From positions 1-64,000 of the forward strand of contig NZ_LGEN01000013.1 of assembly GCF_001507855.1 (NCBI RefSeq): a DNA stretch of 64,000 bases, in the 5' to 3' direction. The position numbers and the translations under genes are program-made. How positions within the stretch are numbered: position 1 is the stretch's first letter; the number at the start of each line of letters is the position of its first letter. Source of the stretch: Halomonas sp. 54_146. Lineage in GTDB: Bacteria > Pseudomonadota > Gammaproteobacteria > Pseudomonadales > Halomonadaceae. Shown here one piece after another: positions 45,334 to 53,749 of the stretch. Under the pieces are notes generated by a model. That model saw nothing but the letters and a program-made list of their open reading frames with translations. It was not told where the DNA came from and ran no database searches.

Positions 45334-47055
45334 ATGTCTTCACCAGCACTCACTTTACCCAGTTACTCCAGCAGCATGGCAGACAAGCCATTACTCGGCA
45401 TGACCATTGGCGACAAATTCGACCAAATCGCCACGCAGTATGCCGATAACGATGCGCTGATTGTGCTGCACCAGAACATTCATTGGAGCTATCGAAAGCT
45501 TCAAGAAGAAGTCAACCGCTGCGCCCGCGCCCTGCTCGCCATTGGTGTTAATAAAGGCGACCGGGTGGCTATTTGGGCGCCCAACTGCAGCGAATGGACG
45601 CTTACCCAGTTTGCCACCGCCAAAATCGGTGCCATTCTGGTCAACATTAACCCTTCCTACCGTACCCACGAGCTGGAATATGCGCTAAACCAATCCGGCG
45701 CGCGCTTTATGGTCACCGCCAATAGTTTTAAAAGTTCTGACTATAGCGGCATGCTGTATGAACTGGCCCCAGAACTTAACGCCTGTGCAGAAGGTCAACT
45801 CAAGTCACAAAAGCTGCCAGACCTTGAGTGCATTATCAATCTAAGCAGCGAAAAGCTGAGCGGCATGTGGCGCTGGTCTGACCTAATGGCAGAAGCCAGC
45901 AAGGTTAGCCAAACCGACGTTGATGACCTTCAAGCGACGCTGCAGTTTGATGACCCGATCAATATTCAGTACACCTCTGGCACCACGGGCTTTCCCAAAG
46001 GCGCGACGCTTTCCCACCACAACATTCTCAATAACGGCTTTTTTGTGGCGGAAAGCATGGGCTTTACCAGCGAAGACCGCCTGGTGATTCCGGTACCGCT
46101 TTATCACTGCTTTGGCATGGTGATGGGCAACCTGGGCTGCGTGACCCACGGCGCGACCATGATTTACCCTGATGAAGGCTTTGACCCAGGCAAAGTGCTA
46201 AAAGCGGTGCACGAACAAAAAGCCACCGCGCTTTACGGTGTACCGACCATGTTTATCGCCGAGCTGGATCACCCTGATTTTCCCAGCACCGACCTCTCAT
46301 CGCTGCGCACCGGCATTATGGCAGGTTCAATCTGCCCGGCAGAAATCATGAAGCAAGTCATCGACAAGATGAACATGAAGGGCGTGCAGATCGCCTACGG
46401 CATGACCGAAACCAGCCCGGTCTCTACCCAAACCGGTGCCAACGACAGCATTGAAAAGCGCGTTTCCACGGTGGGCCGTACCCAGCCCCACCTGGAAAAT
46501 AAAATTGTCGACCCCGGCAACGGCGGCATTCTACCCCGCGGTGAAATTGGCGAACTGTGTACTCGCGGCTACAGCGTGATGCTGAAGTACTGGAACAACG
46601 ACAAAGCCACCGCTGAAGCCATTGATGAGGCAGGCTGGATGCACACCGGCGACCTGGCCACCATGGATGAAGAGGGCTATATCCAGATTGTCGGCCGCAT
46701 CAAAGACATGGTGATTCGCGGCGGCGAAAACGTTTATCCCAAAGAGATCGAGGAGTTTCTTTACGCTCACCCGGCAATTTCAGAGGTACAGGTCACCGGC
46801 GTGCCGGATAAAAAATACGGTGAAGAGCTGATTGCCTGGGTCAAACTCAACAGCACCGCGGGCGAAGTGAGCGGTGAAGAGCTGCGCGAGTATTGCAAAG
46901 GTAAAATCACCCACTTCAAAATTCCGCGTTACTTCAAGTTCGTTGATGAATTCCCCATGACCGTGACGGGTAAGATTCAGAAATTCAAAATGCGCGAAAT
47001 TTCTATTCAAGAGCTGGGGTTAGATCAAGAGTCAGGCTCGGATCAAGAGTCATAG
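45334..47055 (+). CDS. AMP-binding acyl-CoA synthetase
   Basis: ATP-dependent acid:CoA ligase of 573 residues. It has the P-loop [33 protein letters not shown], the hinge [23 protein letters not shown] and the C-terminal lysine in [14 protein letters not shown]. The overall layout is like ACSF2/medium-chain synthetases and differs from acetoacetyl-CoA synthetase in length. Being last in the liu operon it may activate isovalerate or another short branched acid; substrate is inferred. GGAGAG lies before the ATG. Confidence 0.9.
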   Translation: MSSPALTLPSYSSSMADKPLLGMTIGDKFDQIATQYADNDALIVLHQNIHWSYRKLQEEVNRCARALLAIGVNKGDRVAIWAPNCSEWTLTQFATAKIGAILVNINPSYRTHELEYALNQSGARFMVTANSFKSSDYSGMLYELAPELNACAEGQLKSQKLPDLECIINLSSEKLSGMWRWSDLMAEASKVSQTDVDDLQATLQFDDPINIQYTSGTTGFPKGATLSHHNILNNGFFVAESMGFTSEDRLVIPVPLYHCFGMVMGNLGCVTHGATMIYPDEGFDPGKVLKAVHEQKATALYGVPTMFIAELDHPDFPSTDLSSLRTGIMAGSICPAEIMKQVIDKMNMKGVQIAYGMTETSPVSTQTGANDSIEKRVSTVGRTQPHLENKIVDPGNGGILPRGEIGELCTRGYSVMLKYWNNDKATAEAIDEAGWMHTGDLATMDEEGYIQIVGRIKDMVIRGGENVYPKEIEEFLYAHPAISEVQVTGVPDKKYGEELIAWVKLNSTAGEVSGEELREYCKGKITHFKIPRYFKFVDEFPMTVTGKIQKFKMREISIQELGLDQESGSDQES

Positions 47056-47061
47056 CGGGCG

Positions 47062-47901
47062 ATGATCGACTCCAACCGTTTAGCCAACCACTATCAGCGC
47101 GCCCTGCGCGCTGATGAGATACTGGCACAGATTGATGCCCACTACCCCGCGGGGCCCACGCTGCACCAGTTAGCGCCTTTGGACCAGCTGCACATTGGTG
47201 GCGTAGCAGCCACCACGCGGCTGCTTGAGCGGCTCAGCCCCTGCGCGCCTCTTAAAAGTCCCTACGTTAACGTGCTGGATATCGGCGCTGGGCTAGGCGG
47301 ATTAATGCGCCAGGGTGCCGCACTTGGCCTGCAAATGACCGGGCTGGATATTACCCACGGCTTCAGTGCATTAAACAAAGCGCTGAGCGCGCGGGTTAAT
47401 CAGCCTACAGCGCCTCCGCTTACCTGGGTAACGGGTGATGCGTGCGCCCTGCCGTTTGCCGATAACAGCTTTGATGCCGTGCTGTTTCAGCACAGCCTGC
47501 TCAATATGCCCGATGCCGCTAAGGTGCTCGCTGAAAGCCACCGCGTGCTTCGCCCTGGTGGGCAACTGGTGATGCATGAAGTAGTGAGCGGCCCTAACGT
47601 GGCGCAACTGCGCTACCCGGTGCCCTGGGCGGCCTCTTGTGAGCACTCCCACCTGCTTGGCTTGGCTGAACTGACCCGCTTGCTGGAAACGGCTGGCTTT
47701 AGGCTTGATCACGTGGAGGATTGGACTGAGCTAGCCTTGGAGTGGCGAAAGCGCCAACGGCAAAAAGAGCAAACGCCCCGACAAGCGGTGCTGTCGCCCC
47801 AGTGGATCTTCGGCGAGCGCTTTCTCACCATGGGTAAAAACTTAGTCGACAACCTGGCTCAAGACGCAATTAAAGTGGTGGAAATCCAAGCCAGTTGCTA
47901 A
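47062..47901 (+). CDS. Class I SAM-dependent methyltransferase
   Basis: A 279-residue methyltransferase with motif I VLDIGAGLGGLMRQ, the acidic residue at the end of the next strand (TGLDIT), motif GDACALPFADNSFDAVLFQHSLLNM and MHEVVSG. It resembles UbiE/sarcosine-type small-molecule methyltransferases. Only 6 bp separate it from the acyl-CoA synthetase stop, so they are co-transcribed; this is not a usual member of liu operons. Substrate unknown. Confidence 0.82.
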   Translation: MIDSNRLANHYQRALRADEILAQIDAHYPAGPTLHQLAPLDQLHIGGVAATTRLLERLSPCAPLKSPYVNVLDIGAGLGGLMRQGAALGLQMTGLDITHGFSALNKALSARVNQPTAPPLTWVTGDACALPFADNSFDAVLFQHSLLNMPDAAKVLAESHRVLRPGGQLVMHEVVSGPNVAQLRYPVPWAASCEHSHLLGLAELTRLLETAGFRLDHVEDWTELALEWRKRQRQKEQTPRQAVLSPQWIFGERFLTMGKNLVDNLAQDAIKVVEIQASC

Positions 47902-47937
47902 CCTGAGAGAAGCGACTTTTTCCTTACCCATGGGTAT

Positions 47938-47984
47938 ATGACAGGTATAGATATATGACAGGTATAGATATATGACAGGTATAC
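47938..47984. repeat. 17-bp tandem repeat upstream of the barrel-like gene
   Basis: atgacaggtatagatat occurs at 47938-47954 and 47955-47971, followed by a partial third copy. Related ggtataaa and gggtataaa segments continue to about 48047. The stretch is very TA-rich and may carry the promoter of the next gene. Confidence 0.85.
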
Positions 47985-48067
47985 GACAGCATGTGGGTAT
48001 AAAGCGCGTGTGGGTATAAAATGCGTGTAGACATAAAGTAGGTATACAAATGATAGGGGTACGAGAA

Positions 48068-48631
48068 ATGCCAATCAAACGCTTGGCAAGCACCCTGCTC
48101 TGTTGCTCAGTTCCCTGGTTTAGCAGCTATGCTGACGACACTCCAGCGGTGATGGCCTATACCGCTCCCAATAGCGAACTGATGCAGCTCGAAAACGGTG
48201 TCATCCTAGAAGGCAGCAACCTGCGAAGCCTTGATAATTACTCCAGCGGCTTTCGCGTCACCGCAGGCTTCAGCCCCTGGCGGCTCCCCCACCTAGATAT
48301 CGGCGCTGAAATCGCCTACCGCGAAAGCGAAGAAATCTCCATTACCTCCAGCGCTAACCCGCTGATTATGGATACGTTAAGTTTGGGCGGTGCCATTGTT
48401 GCCGGTGTTCGCATGGGTGCTTTTAGTGTCTATGCGAAATCTGGCATTACCGAATGGCGCGGCGAAAGCGAGTTAGAAGGCACCGACACAGGCGGCACCG
48501 CGATGCTGCAAGGTTTCGGGGCAACGATGACCATCAATCGACTCGTCAGCCGCTTAGAATATGAACGCATCGACACCCCCACCCTCAGCCATCTCACTAT
48601 GCTAAGTGCCTCTTTGCATATGCCCTTTTAG
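48068..48631 (+). CDS. Exported outer-membrane-barrel-like protein, function unknown
   Basis: A 187-residue protein with a signal peptide (MPIKRLASTLLCCSVPWFSSYADD, cleavage near SYA). The mature chain has alternating hydrophobic strands, for example FRVTAGFSPWRLPHLDIGAEIAYR, GAIVAGVRMGAFSVYAKSGIT and TMLSASLHMPF, ending in Phe, as in small outer-membrane beta-barrels of the OmpA/OmpW type. No named family is recognised. ATG 48068 is picked for the leader; a start at 48050 is possible. Confidence 0.65.
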   Translation: MPIKRLASTLLCCSVPWFSSYADDTPAVMAYTAPNSELMQLENGVILEGSNLRSLDNYSSGFRVTAGFSPWRLPHLDIGAEIAYRESEEISITSSANPLIMDTLSLGGAIVAGVRMGAFSVYAKSGITEWRGESELEGTDTGGTAMLQGFGATMTINRLVSRLEYERIDTPTLSHLTMLSASLHMPF

Positions 48632-48690
48632 CCGTTCGACTAACTGATGTTTAACGCTTCTCTAATTTTTCAAACGCCTAATCTGATTTT

Positions 48691-48966
48691 TCAAACGTCT
48701 AATAGATAGACAACCACCGCCCATAAGCCGACTAAGTTAAGCGCTACCGTGAACCAAAAAACCAGCCGAAAGGATGTTTTTTGGGTTTTATGCCTCAGCT
48801 GCTGCTGAGCCAACAGCGCGCCCGGCCAGCCCCCTAACACGCCAAGCAAATGAAGCGATCTCTCACTCACCCGCTGGCGATTTTTAATGGCGGCCTTTTT
48901 ATCGACAGCGTAAGTGATATAGGCGAAAAGACTGGCTACTGCGTAAAAAGCGACGATTGGAATCAC
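48691..48966 (-). CDS. DUF1294 small membrane protein
   Basis: A 91-residue protein with two membrane segments (about residues 3-20 and 67-89) and the DUF1294 core YAVDKKAAIKNRQRVSERSLHLLGVLGG, WPGALLAQQQLRHKTQKTSFR. The family is widespread and of unknown function. It lies 27 bp after rluF on the same strand. Downstream, between it and the convergent barrel gene, is a 20-bp direct repeat (about 48661-48703). Confidence 0.88.
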   Translation of the reverse strand: MIPIVAFYAVASLFAYITYAVDKKAAIKNRQRVSERSLHLLGVLGGWPGALLAQQQLRHKTQKTSFRLVFWFTVALNLVGLWAVVVYLLDV

Positions 48967-48993
48967 GATTAAGGCTCTTAAGAGTTGAGGGGG

Positions 48994-50073
48994 CTACTTG
49001 CGCCGCGAGGGCTTGCCGCCGGCCACTGGCTTACCGCGTCCTACACGACCTTTACCAAGGGGTTTAGCGCCCGCTTTGCCTTTAGCACCGGGCTTGTTTT
49101 TAACACCTGGATTGGCTTTAGCACCGGGCTTTCCCAGGGCTTTGGCCTTGGGGTGTGGCTTGCCAGGAGCTGCACCGTTAGAGCCGGTGCGTACTTTTCC
49201 GCTAGCGGCTCTTTTACCCTTGGCGGGTGGTTTAGCCCCGGCAGCTTTGCCCGCGGGCTGTTTTGTCTTTCCTGCGCCCGAACCTGAACCTGATCCCGAA
49301 CCTGAGCGCGCACTATAGTTGGGTCTGGCGAGCTTGGTTTTCTCAGGTGCCGCCTTTGAGCTTTCGGTCAGGGCGATAATGGTATCGATCTCTTTAGGAG
49401 TGAGATCGCGCCAGTCGCCCAGAGCCAAGCCTTTGAGCGATACATTCATAATACGCGTGCGAATAAGCTGGGTGACTTCATAGCCAAAGTACTCGCACAT
49501 ACGGCGAATTTGCCGGTTCAGCCCCTGCACCAGGGTAATGGTGAACACAAAGGTCGACTCTTTGCGCATCTTACAGCGCTTGGTCACCTTGCCGAGAATC
49601 GGTACGCCGCTTTGCATGCCGTCGATAAATTCGTCGGTGATCGGTTTATCCACCGTCACCTGATACTCTTTTTCGTGGCTGTTATTAGCGCGCAGAATCT
49701 TATTAACCAAATCGCCGTTATTGGTTAAAAAAATTAGCCCCTGGGAGTCCTTATCGAGCCGCCCAATAGGGAAAATACGCGCGCCGTGCTTTACAAATTC
49801 AACGATATTGTCTTTTTCGCTGGATTCAGTGGTGCTGACAATGCCCACCGGTTTATTAAGCGCAATCAGGATCAGGTCGTCCTCTTCCTGAGGCTCGATC
49901 TCTTGGCCGTTGACCTTAACCAAATCCCCTGCCACCACTTGGTCACCGGTGGTAGCCCGACGGCCGTTGATCCACACGTTGCCCTGCTCAACAAAGCGGT
50001 CAGCCTCACGGCGGGAGCACAGTCCACTTTCACTGATGTATTTATTAATACGGGTAGATTTTCGTAACGACAT
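48994..50073 (-). CDS. rluF: 23S rRNA pseudouridine synthase RluF
   Basis: Makes pseudouridine at position 2604 of 23S rRNA in E. coli. An N-terminal S4 domain ([20 protein letters not shown]) is followed by the catalytic domain with [15 protein letters not shown] (catalytic Asp) and [19 protein letters not shown]. The first 235 residues match RluF closely. The remaining 120 or so form a low-complexity tail of Gly, Ala, Lys, Pro with an SG-repeat; E. coli RluF also has a basic tail but a shorter one. ATG 50073 has only a weak ribosome-binding site. Confidence 0.93.
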   Translation of the reverse strand: MSLRKSTRINKYISESGLCSRREADRFVEQGNVWINGRRATTGDQVVAGDLVKVNGQEIEPQEEDDLILIALNKPVGIVSTTESSEKDNIVEFVKHGARIFPIGRLDKDSQGLIFLTNNGDLVNKILRANNSHEKEYQVTVDKPITDEFIDGMQSGVPILGKVTKRCKMRKESTFVFTITLVQGLNRQIRRMCEYFGYEVTQLIRTRIMNVSLKGLALGDWRDLTPKEIDTIIALTESSKAAPEKTKLARPNYSARSGSGSGSGSGAGKTKQPAGKAAGAKPPAKGKRAASGKVRTGSNGAAPGKPHPKAKALGKPGAKANPGVKNKPGAKGKAGAKPLGKGRVGRGKPVAGGKPSRRK

Positions 50074-50135
50074 AAAAACGCCAGCCAACGGTAGTGGGTT
50101 AAAAGCTAATTAAAAGCAGTTAAAAATTAAAAGCT

Positions 50136-50166
50136 AAAAAGCGCCATCACCCAGCGGCAATGGCGC
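50136..50166 (-). terminator. Rho-independent terminator of the ppc operon
   Basis: On the minus strand GCGCCAT-N12-ATGGCGC is followed by UUUUU (50140-50136). It lies about 40 bp after the ppc stop and before rluF. Confidence 0.85.
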
Positions 50167-50207
50167 AAGCTAGCTCTATGACTTTCTAGCTCAGCCCCAA
50201 AGGGAGC

Positions 50208-52856
50208 TTAACCGGTATTGCGTAAGCCTGCCGCGATACCGGCCATGGTGACCATCAGCGCGCGGGAAAGATCGGCGCTAATGGCTCCATCGGCGTCGCG
50301 GTTACGCTGCAGCAATTCCGCTTGAAGGCCGTGAAGCGGATCAATGTAAGGGTTGCGCACATCTATCGCCTGACGAATCAGCGGCGTGTTTTCGAGCAGT
50401 GCCTCCTGCTGCAAAATATCCAGCACCGCATCTTCCAGGCGCGCAAAACGCTCACGCAGCCGCTGCCCCAGTGCCTTAAGCGATGGCTCATCCACTAAGC
50501 GGTGCTCGTAGTAGGCGGCAATGGCCACATCCGCTTTGGCCAGCAGCATTTCTAGCATGTCCAGGTAAGTGCCGAAGAACGGCCACTCATTGCGCATTTC
50601 TTGCAGCACATCGCGGCCACCGGGCTGCTCCAAGCGGCGCGAGAAGGCTTCACCGCTGCCTAGCCATGCAGGCAGCATTAGGCGAATCTGCGTCCAGGCG
50701 AAAATCCATGGAATCGCGCGCAGCGTTTCGACACCGCCATCCTGGCGCCGCTTGGTGGGGCGCGAGCCTAACGGTAGCCTTCCCAGCGCGCCTTCCGGCG
50801 TTACCGCCCGGAAGTAGGGCACGAAATCTGGGTCTTCACGCACCACGCCCACATAGGCGGCGTGAGCGACCTTAGCGAGCTGATCCATCTCTTCACGCCA
50901 ATGTGGCTCTGGCGCACGCGGTGGTAGCAAAGTGGCTTCCAGCACCGCGCAGGCGTAAATCTCCATGGAACGCAGGGCAATATCCGGCTGGCCAAATTTA
51001 AAGCGAATCATCTCGCCCTGTTCGGTCACCCGCAGGCTGCCGTTCACAGAACCCGGGGGCTGGGAGAGAATCGCCGCATGTGCCGGGCCGCCGCCGCGGC
51101 CAACGGTGCCACCACGGCCATGAAACAGGGTTAAATCAACGCCGTGCTGGGAACACACATTGACCAATGACTCTTGAGCGCGGTACTGCGCCCAGGCAGC
51201 GGCCAGCTGGCCGGCATCTTTTGCCGAGTCGGAGTAGCCGATCATGACCTCCTGACGGCCATCGATCAGCGCACGATAGCCTGGAATCGCCAGCAGTTGA
51301 TCAATCACCTCACCGGCGTGGTTCAAATCATTGAGGGTTTCAAACAGCGGTGCGATAGGCAGCGAGACTTGTCCGCCAACTTCTTTCATCAACAGCGCCA
51401 CGGTGAGCACATCGGAAGGCTCTGCGGCCATGGAAATAATATACGTGCCCAGCGCTTCGGCTTGCTCCTGGGCAATGACTTTGAAGGTATCGAGCACTTC
51501 ACGGGATTCAGCAGAGCACTCCCAGCGGCGCGGAATCAGCGGGCGACGGGAAGCCAGCTCCTCAAGCAAAAATTCCTGGCGCTTTGCTTCGTCCCATTCT
51601 CGGTAATGGCCAAGGCCAAGCGCGCTGGTTAGCTCTTCAATCACTTGAGCGTGGCGGCTGGCCTCTTGGCGCAGGTCAAGCTTGGTCAGCGTAACGCCGA
51701 ATACCGCCACCCGGCGCAGGGTATCCAACAGCGCACCGTTGGCGATGGTGTCAAGACCCACATCGCACAGCGAGCGGTAGCAGGCGAGCAGCGGCGAGTA
51801 GAGCTGATCGCGGGTTTCGATAATCGGCCCGCCATCATAATTATGCCCTTCCAGCTCGGCTTTGGCCCAATCCCGGGTCGACTCGACTCGCGCCAGCAGG
51901 CGTTTTAGCACTTCGCGGTAAGGTTCGGCCACATCGCCCGCTTCGGCTTTCAGCGCGCTATTGGCCTTCCACATAGACAGTTCGGTTTTCAGCTGATCAA
52001 GGTCACGCAGGTACAGGTCAGCGGCCATCCAGCGGCCAAGCAGCAATACTTCACGGGTCACCCGGGAGGTTACATTCGGGTTGCCGTCGCGGTCGCCGCC
52101 CATCCACGAGGCATAGCGAATCGGCGCGGCGTCCAACGGCAGCCGCTCGCCGGCGGTATCTAGCAGCAGGTTGTCCAAATCCCGGTGGAAATCAGGCACC
52201 GCCTGCCATAGCGAGTTTTCAATCACCGCAAAGCCCCACTTGGCTTCATCGACAGGCGTGGGCCGCTCGTGGCGAATCTCATCGGTGTGCCAGGCTTGGC
52301 TAATTAGCTCTTCCAAGCGGCCTTGGGCGCGGGTGGCGCGCTCTGGGTAATCGTCAGAGCCTTCAATCGCGGTTAGGCATTCATCAATGGCGTCGTATTT
52401 TTGGATCAGCGTGCGGCGGATAACTTCGGTTGGGTGGGCAGTTAACACCAGTTCCACACGCATCGTGGCAAGGGTTTCAACCAGCTTACGCGGCGAGTTG
52501 CCCGCTTGTTGGGCGCGCGCCAAAAGCTCCCCTAGCACGGGTTGGGTGCCGGGCTTGTAGTCTTCAACGCGGCGAAAGCGCGCCCGATAGTGCTGCTCGG
52601 CAATGTTGGCAAGGTTTAAAAACTGGTTAAAAGCGCGCGTTACCGGCAGCAGGTCACGCTCGGGCAGCTGGCGAAGGTACTCGATCAGTTCACGCTGTTG
52701 CAGCGAGTCGCCCTGGCGCCCGCGCTTGGCATGGGCGCGAATGGTTTCAATTTTATCGACAAATGCTTGGCCCAAATCGTCGGCAATGGTACGCCCTAGG
52801 CTATCGCCCAGAATGCGCACGTTATCGCGCAGGGATTCGTGTAGGTCGTGACTCAT
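50208..52856 (-). CDS. ppc: Phosphoenolpyruvate carboxylase
   Basis: Forms oxaloacetate from PEP and bicarbonate, refilling the citric acid cycle. The 882-residue chain has VLTAHPTEVIRRT with the catalytic His, SWMGGDRDGNPNVTS, FHGRGGTVGRGGGP and the extreme C-terminal RNTG that is invariant in PEPC. ATG 52856 has AGGAGG 8 bp upstream; the ATG at 52862 is only 2 bp from it. The gene lies 38 bp after mazG, on the same strand, and is followed by a terminator, so it appears to close the cysM-rlmD-relA-mazG-ppc series. Confidence 0.97.
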   Translation of the reverse strand: MSHDLHESLRDNVRILGDSLGRTIADDLGQAFVDKIETIRAHAKRGRQGDSLQQRELIEYLRQLPERDLLPVTRAFNQFLNLANIAEQHYRARFRRVEDYKPGTQPVLGELLARAQQAGNSPRKLVETLATMRVELVLTAHPTEVIRRTLIQKYDAIDECLTAIEGSDDYPERATRAQGRLEELISQAWHTDEIRHERPTPVDEAKWGFAVIENSLWQAVPDFHRDLDNLLLDTAGERLPLDAAPIRYASWMGGDRDGNPNVTSRVTREVLLLGRWMAADLYLRDLDQLKTELSMWKANSALKAEAGDVAEPYREVLKRLLARVESTRDWAKAELEGHNYDGGPIIETRDQLYSPLLACYRSLCDVGLDTIANGALLDTLRRVAVFGVTLTKLDLRQEASRHAQVIEELTSALGLGHYREWDEAKRQEFLLEELASRRPLIPRRWECSAESREVLDTFKVIAQEQAEALGTYIISMAAEPSDVLTVALLMKEVGGQVSLPIAPLFETLNDLNHAGEVIDQLLAIPGYRALIDGRQEVMIGYSDSAKDAGQLAAAWAQYRAQESLVNVCSQHGVDLTLFHGRGGTVGRGGGPAHAAILSQPPGSVNGSLRVTEQGEMIRFKFGQPDIALRSMEIYACAVLEATLLPPRAPEPHWREEMDQLAKVAHAAYVGVVREDPDFVPYFRAVTPEGALGRLPLGSRPTKRRQDGGVETLRAIPWIFAWTQIRLMLPAWLGSGEAFSRRLEQPGGRDVLQEMRNEWPFFGTYLDMLEMLLAKADVAIAAYYEHRLVDEPSLKALGQRLRERFARLEDAVLDILQQEALLENTPLIRQAIDVRNPYIDPLHGLQAELLQRNRDADGAISADLSRALMVTMAGIAAGLRNTG

Positions 52857-52894
52857 GGGCATGGCCTCCTTGCAGGGGTCGCATCAATACGCAA

Positions 52895-53749
52895 TCAGGA
52901 ATGGGTAGGTTGTTTTTCTTCTGCCTGGCTTTCTTGTGCTTTAGCTGCCTGCCAGTGGGCTTCCATCTCGTCTAATGTGGCCTCTGTTAACGGCCGTTGG
53001 GCAGCGCTAAGCTCGCGCTCTACATAGCGAAAGCGGCGTTCAAACTTGGCATTGGTGGCGCGCAGGCACTGTTCAGGGTCGGCCTTCAGCGAGCGGGCAA
53101 GATTGGTCACCGCAAAGAGCAGATCACCCACCTCTTCTTGGGCGTGTTGGTGATCGCCAGCGGCCAGCGCCTCTTCCACTTCGGCTAATTCTTCACGGAT
53201 TTTAGCCAATACGCCGCGGGTATCCGGCCAGTCAAACCCCACCCTTGCTGCACGTTTAGAAAGCTTGGCTGCACGGCTTAGCGCAGGCAGCGTGCGCGGC
53301 ACATCGTCTAACACGGAGGGCGTTTCGGTGGCTCGCTCAGCGCGCTCGCCTGCCTTTAGCGCTTCCCAGCGGCTGTTCACCTGCTGGGTTTGCACCTCTT
53401 CGGCGCTCACCCCCGGCGGGCGGCGCGAGGCTAGCGTGCCATCAGGAAATACATGCGGGTGACGGCGCAGCATCTTGGCGGTCAGGGTATCGACGATATC
53501 GGCAAAGTCGAAGCGCTGCTGCTCCGCCCCGAACTGGGCGTAGTAGACCACTTGAAAGAGCAGATCGCCTAGCTCGCCGGGTAGCTCGTCAAAGGCGCGC
53601 CGCTCAATGGCATCCGCCACTTCGTAAGCTTCTTCCAGAGTGTGCGGCACAATGCTGTCCCAATCCTGCTGCAGGTCCCACGGGCAGCCTTGCTCGGGGT
53701 CACGCAGCACCTGCATCAGCGTCAGCAGGTCATTGATACCGTGGCGCAT
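52895..53749 (-). CDS. mazG: Nucleoside triphosphate pyrophosphohydrolase MazG
   Basis: Hydrolyses NTPs to NMP and pyrophosphate and is linked to (p)ppGpp levels. The 284-residue protein has two MazG domains: GCPWDLQQDWDSIVPHTLEEAYEVADAIE near the start and EELAEVEEALAAGDHQHAQEEVGDLLFAV in the second half, both with the EExxE...D metal motif. Its ATG shares one base with the relA stop (TAATG), so it is translationally coupled to relA. A 38-residue charged end carries many Gln and Glu. Confidence 0.95.
   Translation of the reverse strand: MRHGINDLLTLMQVLRDPEQGCPWDLQQDWDSIVPHTLEEAYEVADAIERRAFDELPGELGDLLFQVVYYAQFGAEQQRFDFADIVDTLTAKMLRRHPHVFPDGTLASRRPPGVSAEEVQTQQVNSRWEALKAGERAERATETPSVLDDVPRTLPALSRAAKLSKRAARVGFDWPDTRGVLAKIREELAEVEEALAAGDHQHAQEEVGDLLFAVTNLARSLKADPEQCLRATNAKFERRFRYVERELSAAQRPLTEATLDEMEAHWQAAKAQESQAEEKQPTHS

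Noticed and set aside
48985-49318. Two plus-strand frames of 100 and 106 codons opposite the RluF tail
   Set aside because: Products are low-complexity mirror images of the RluF repeat tail.
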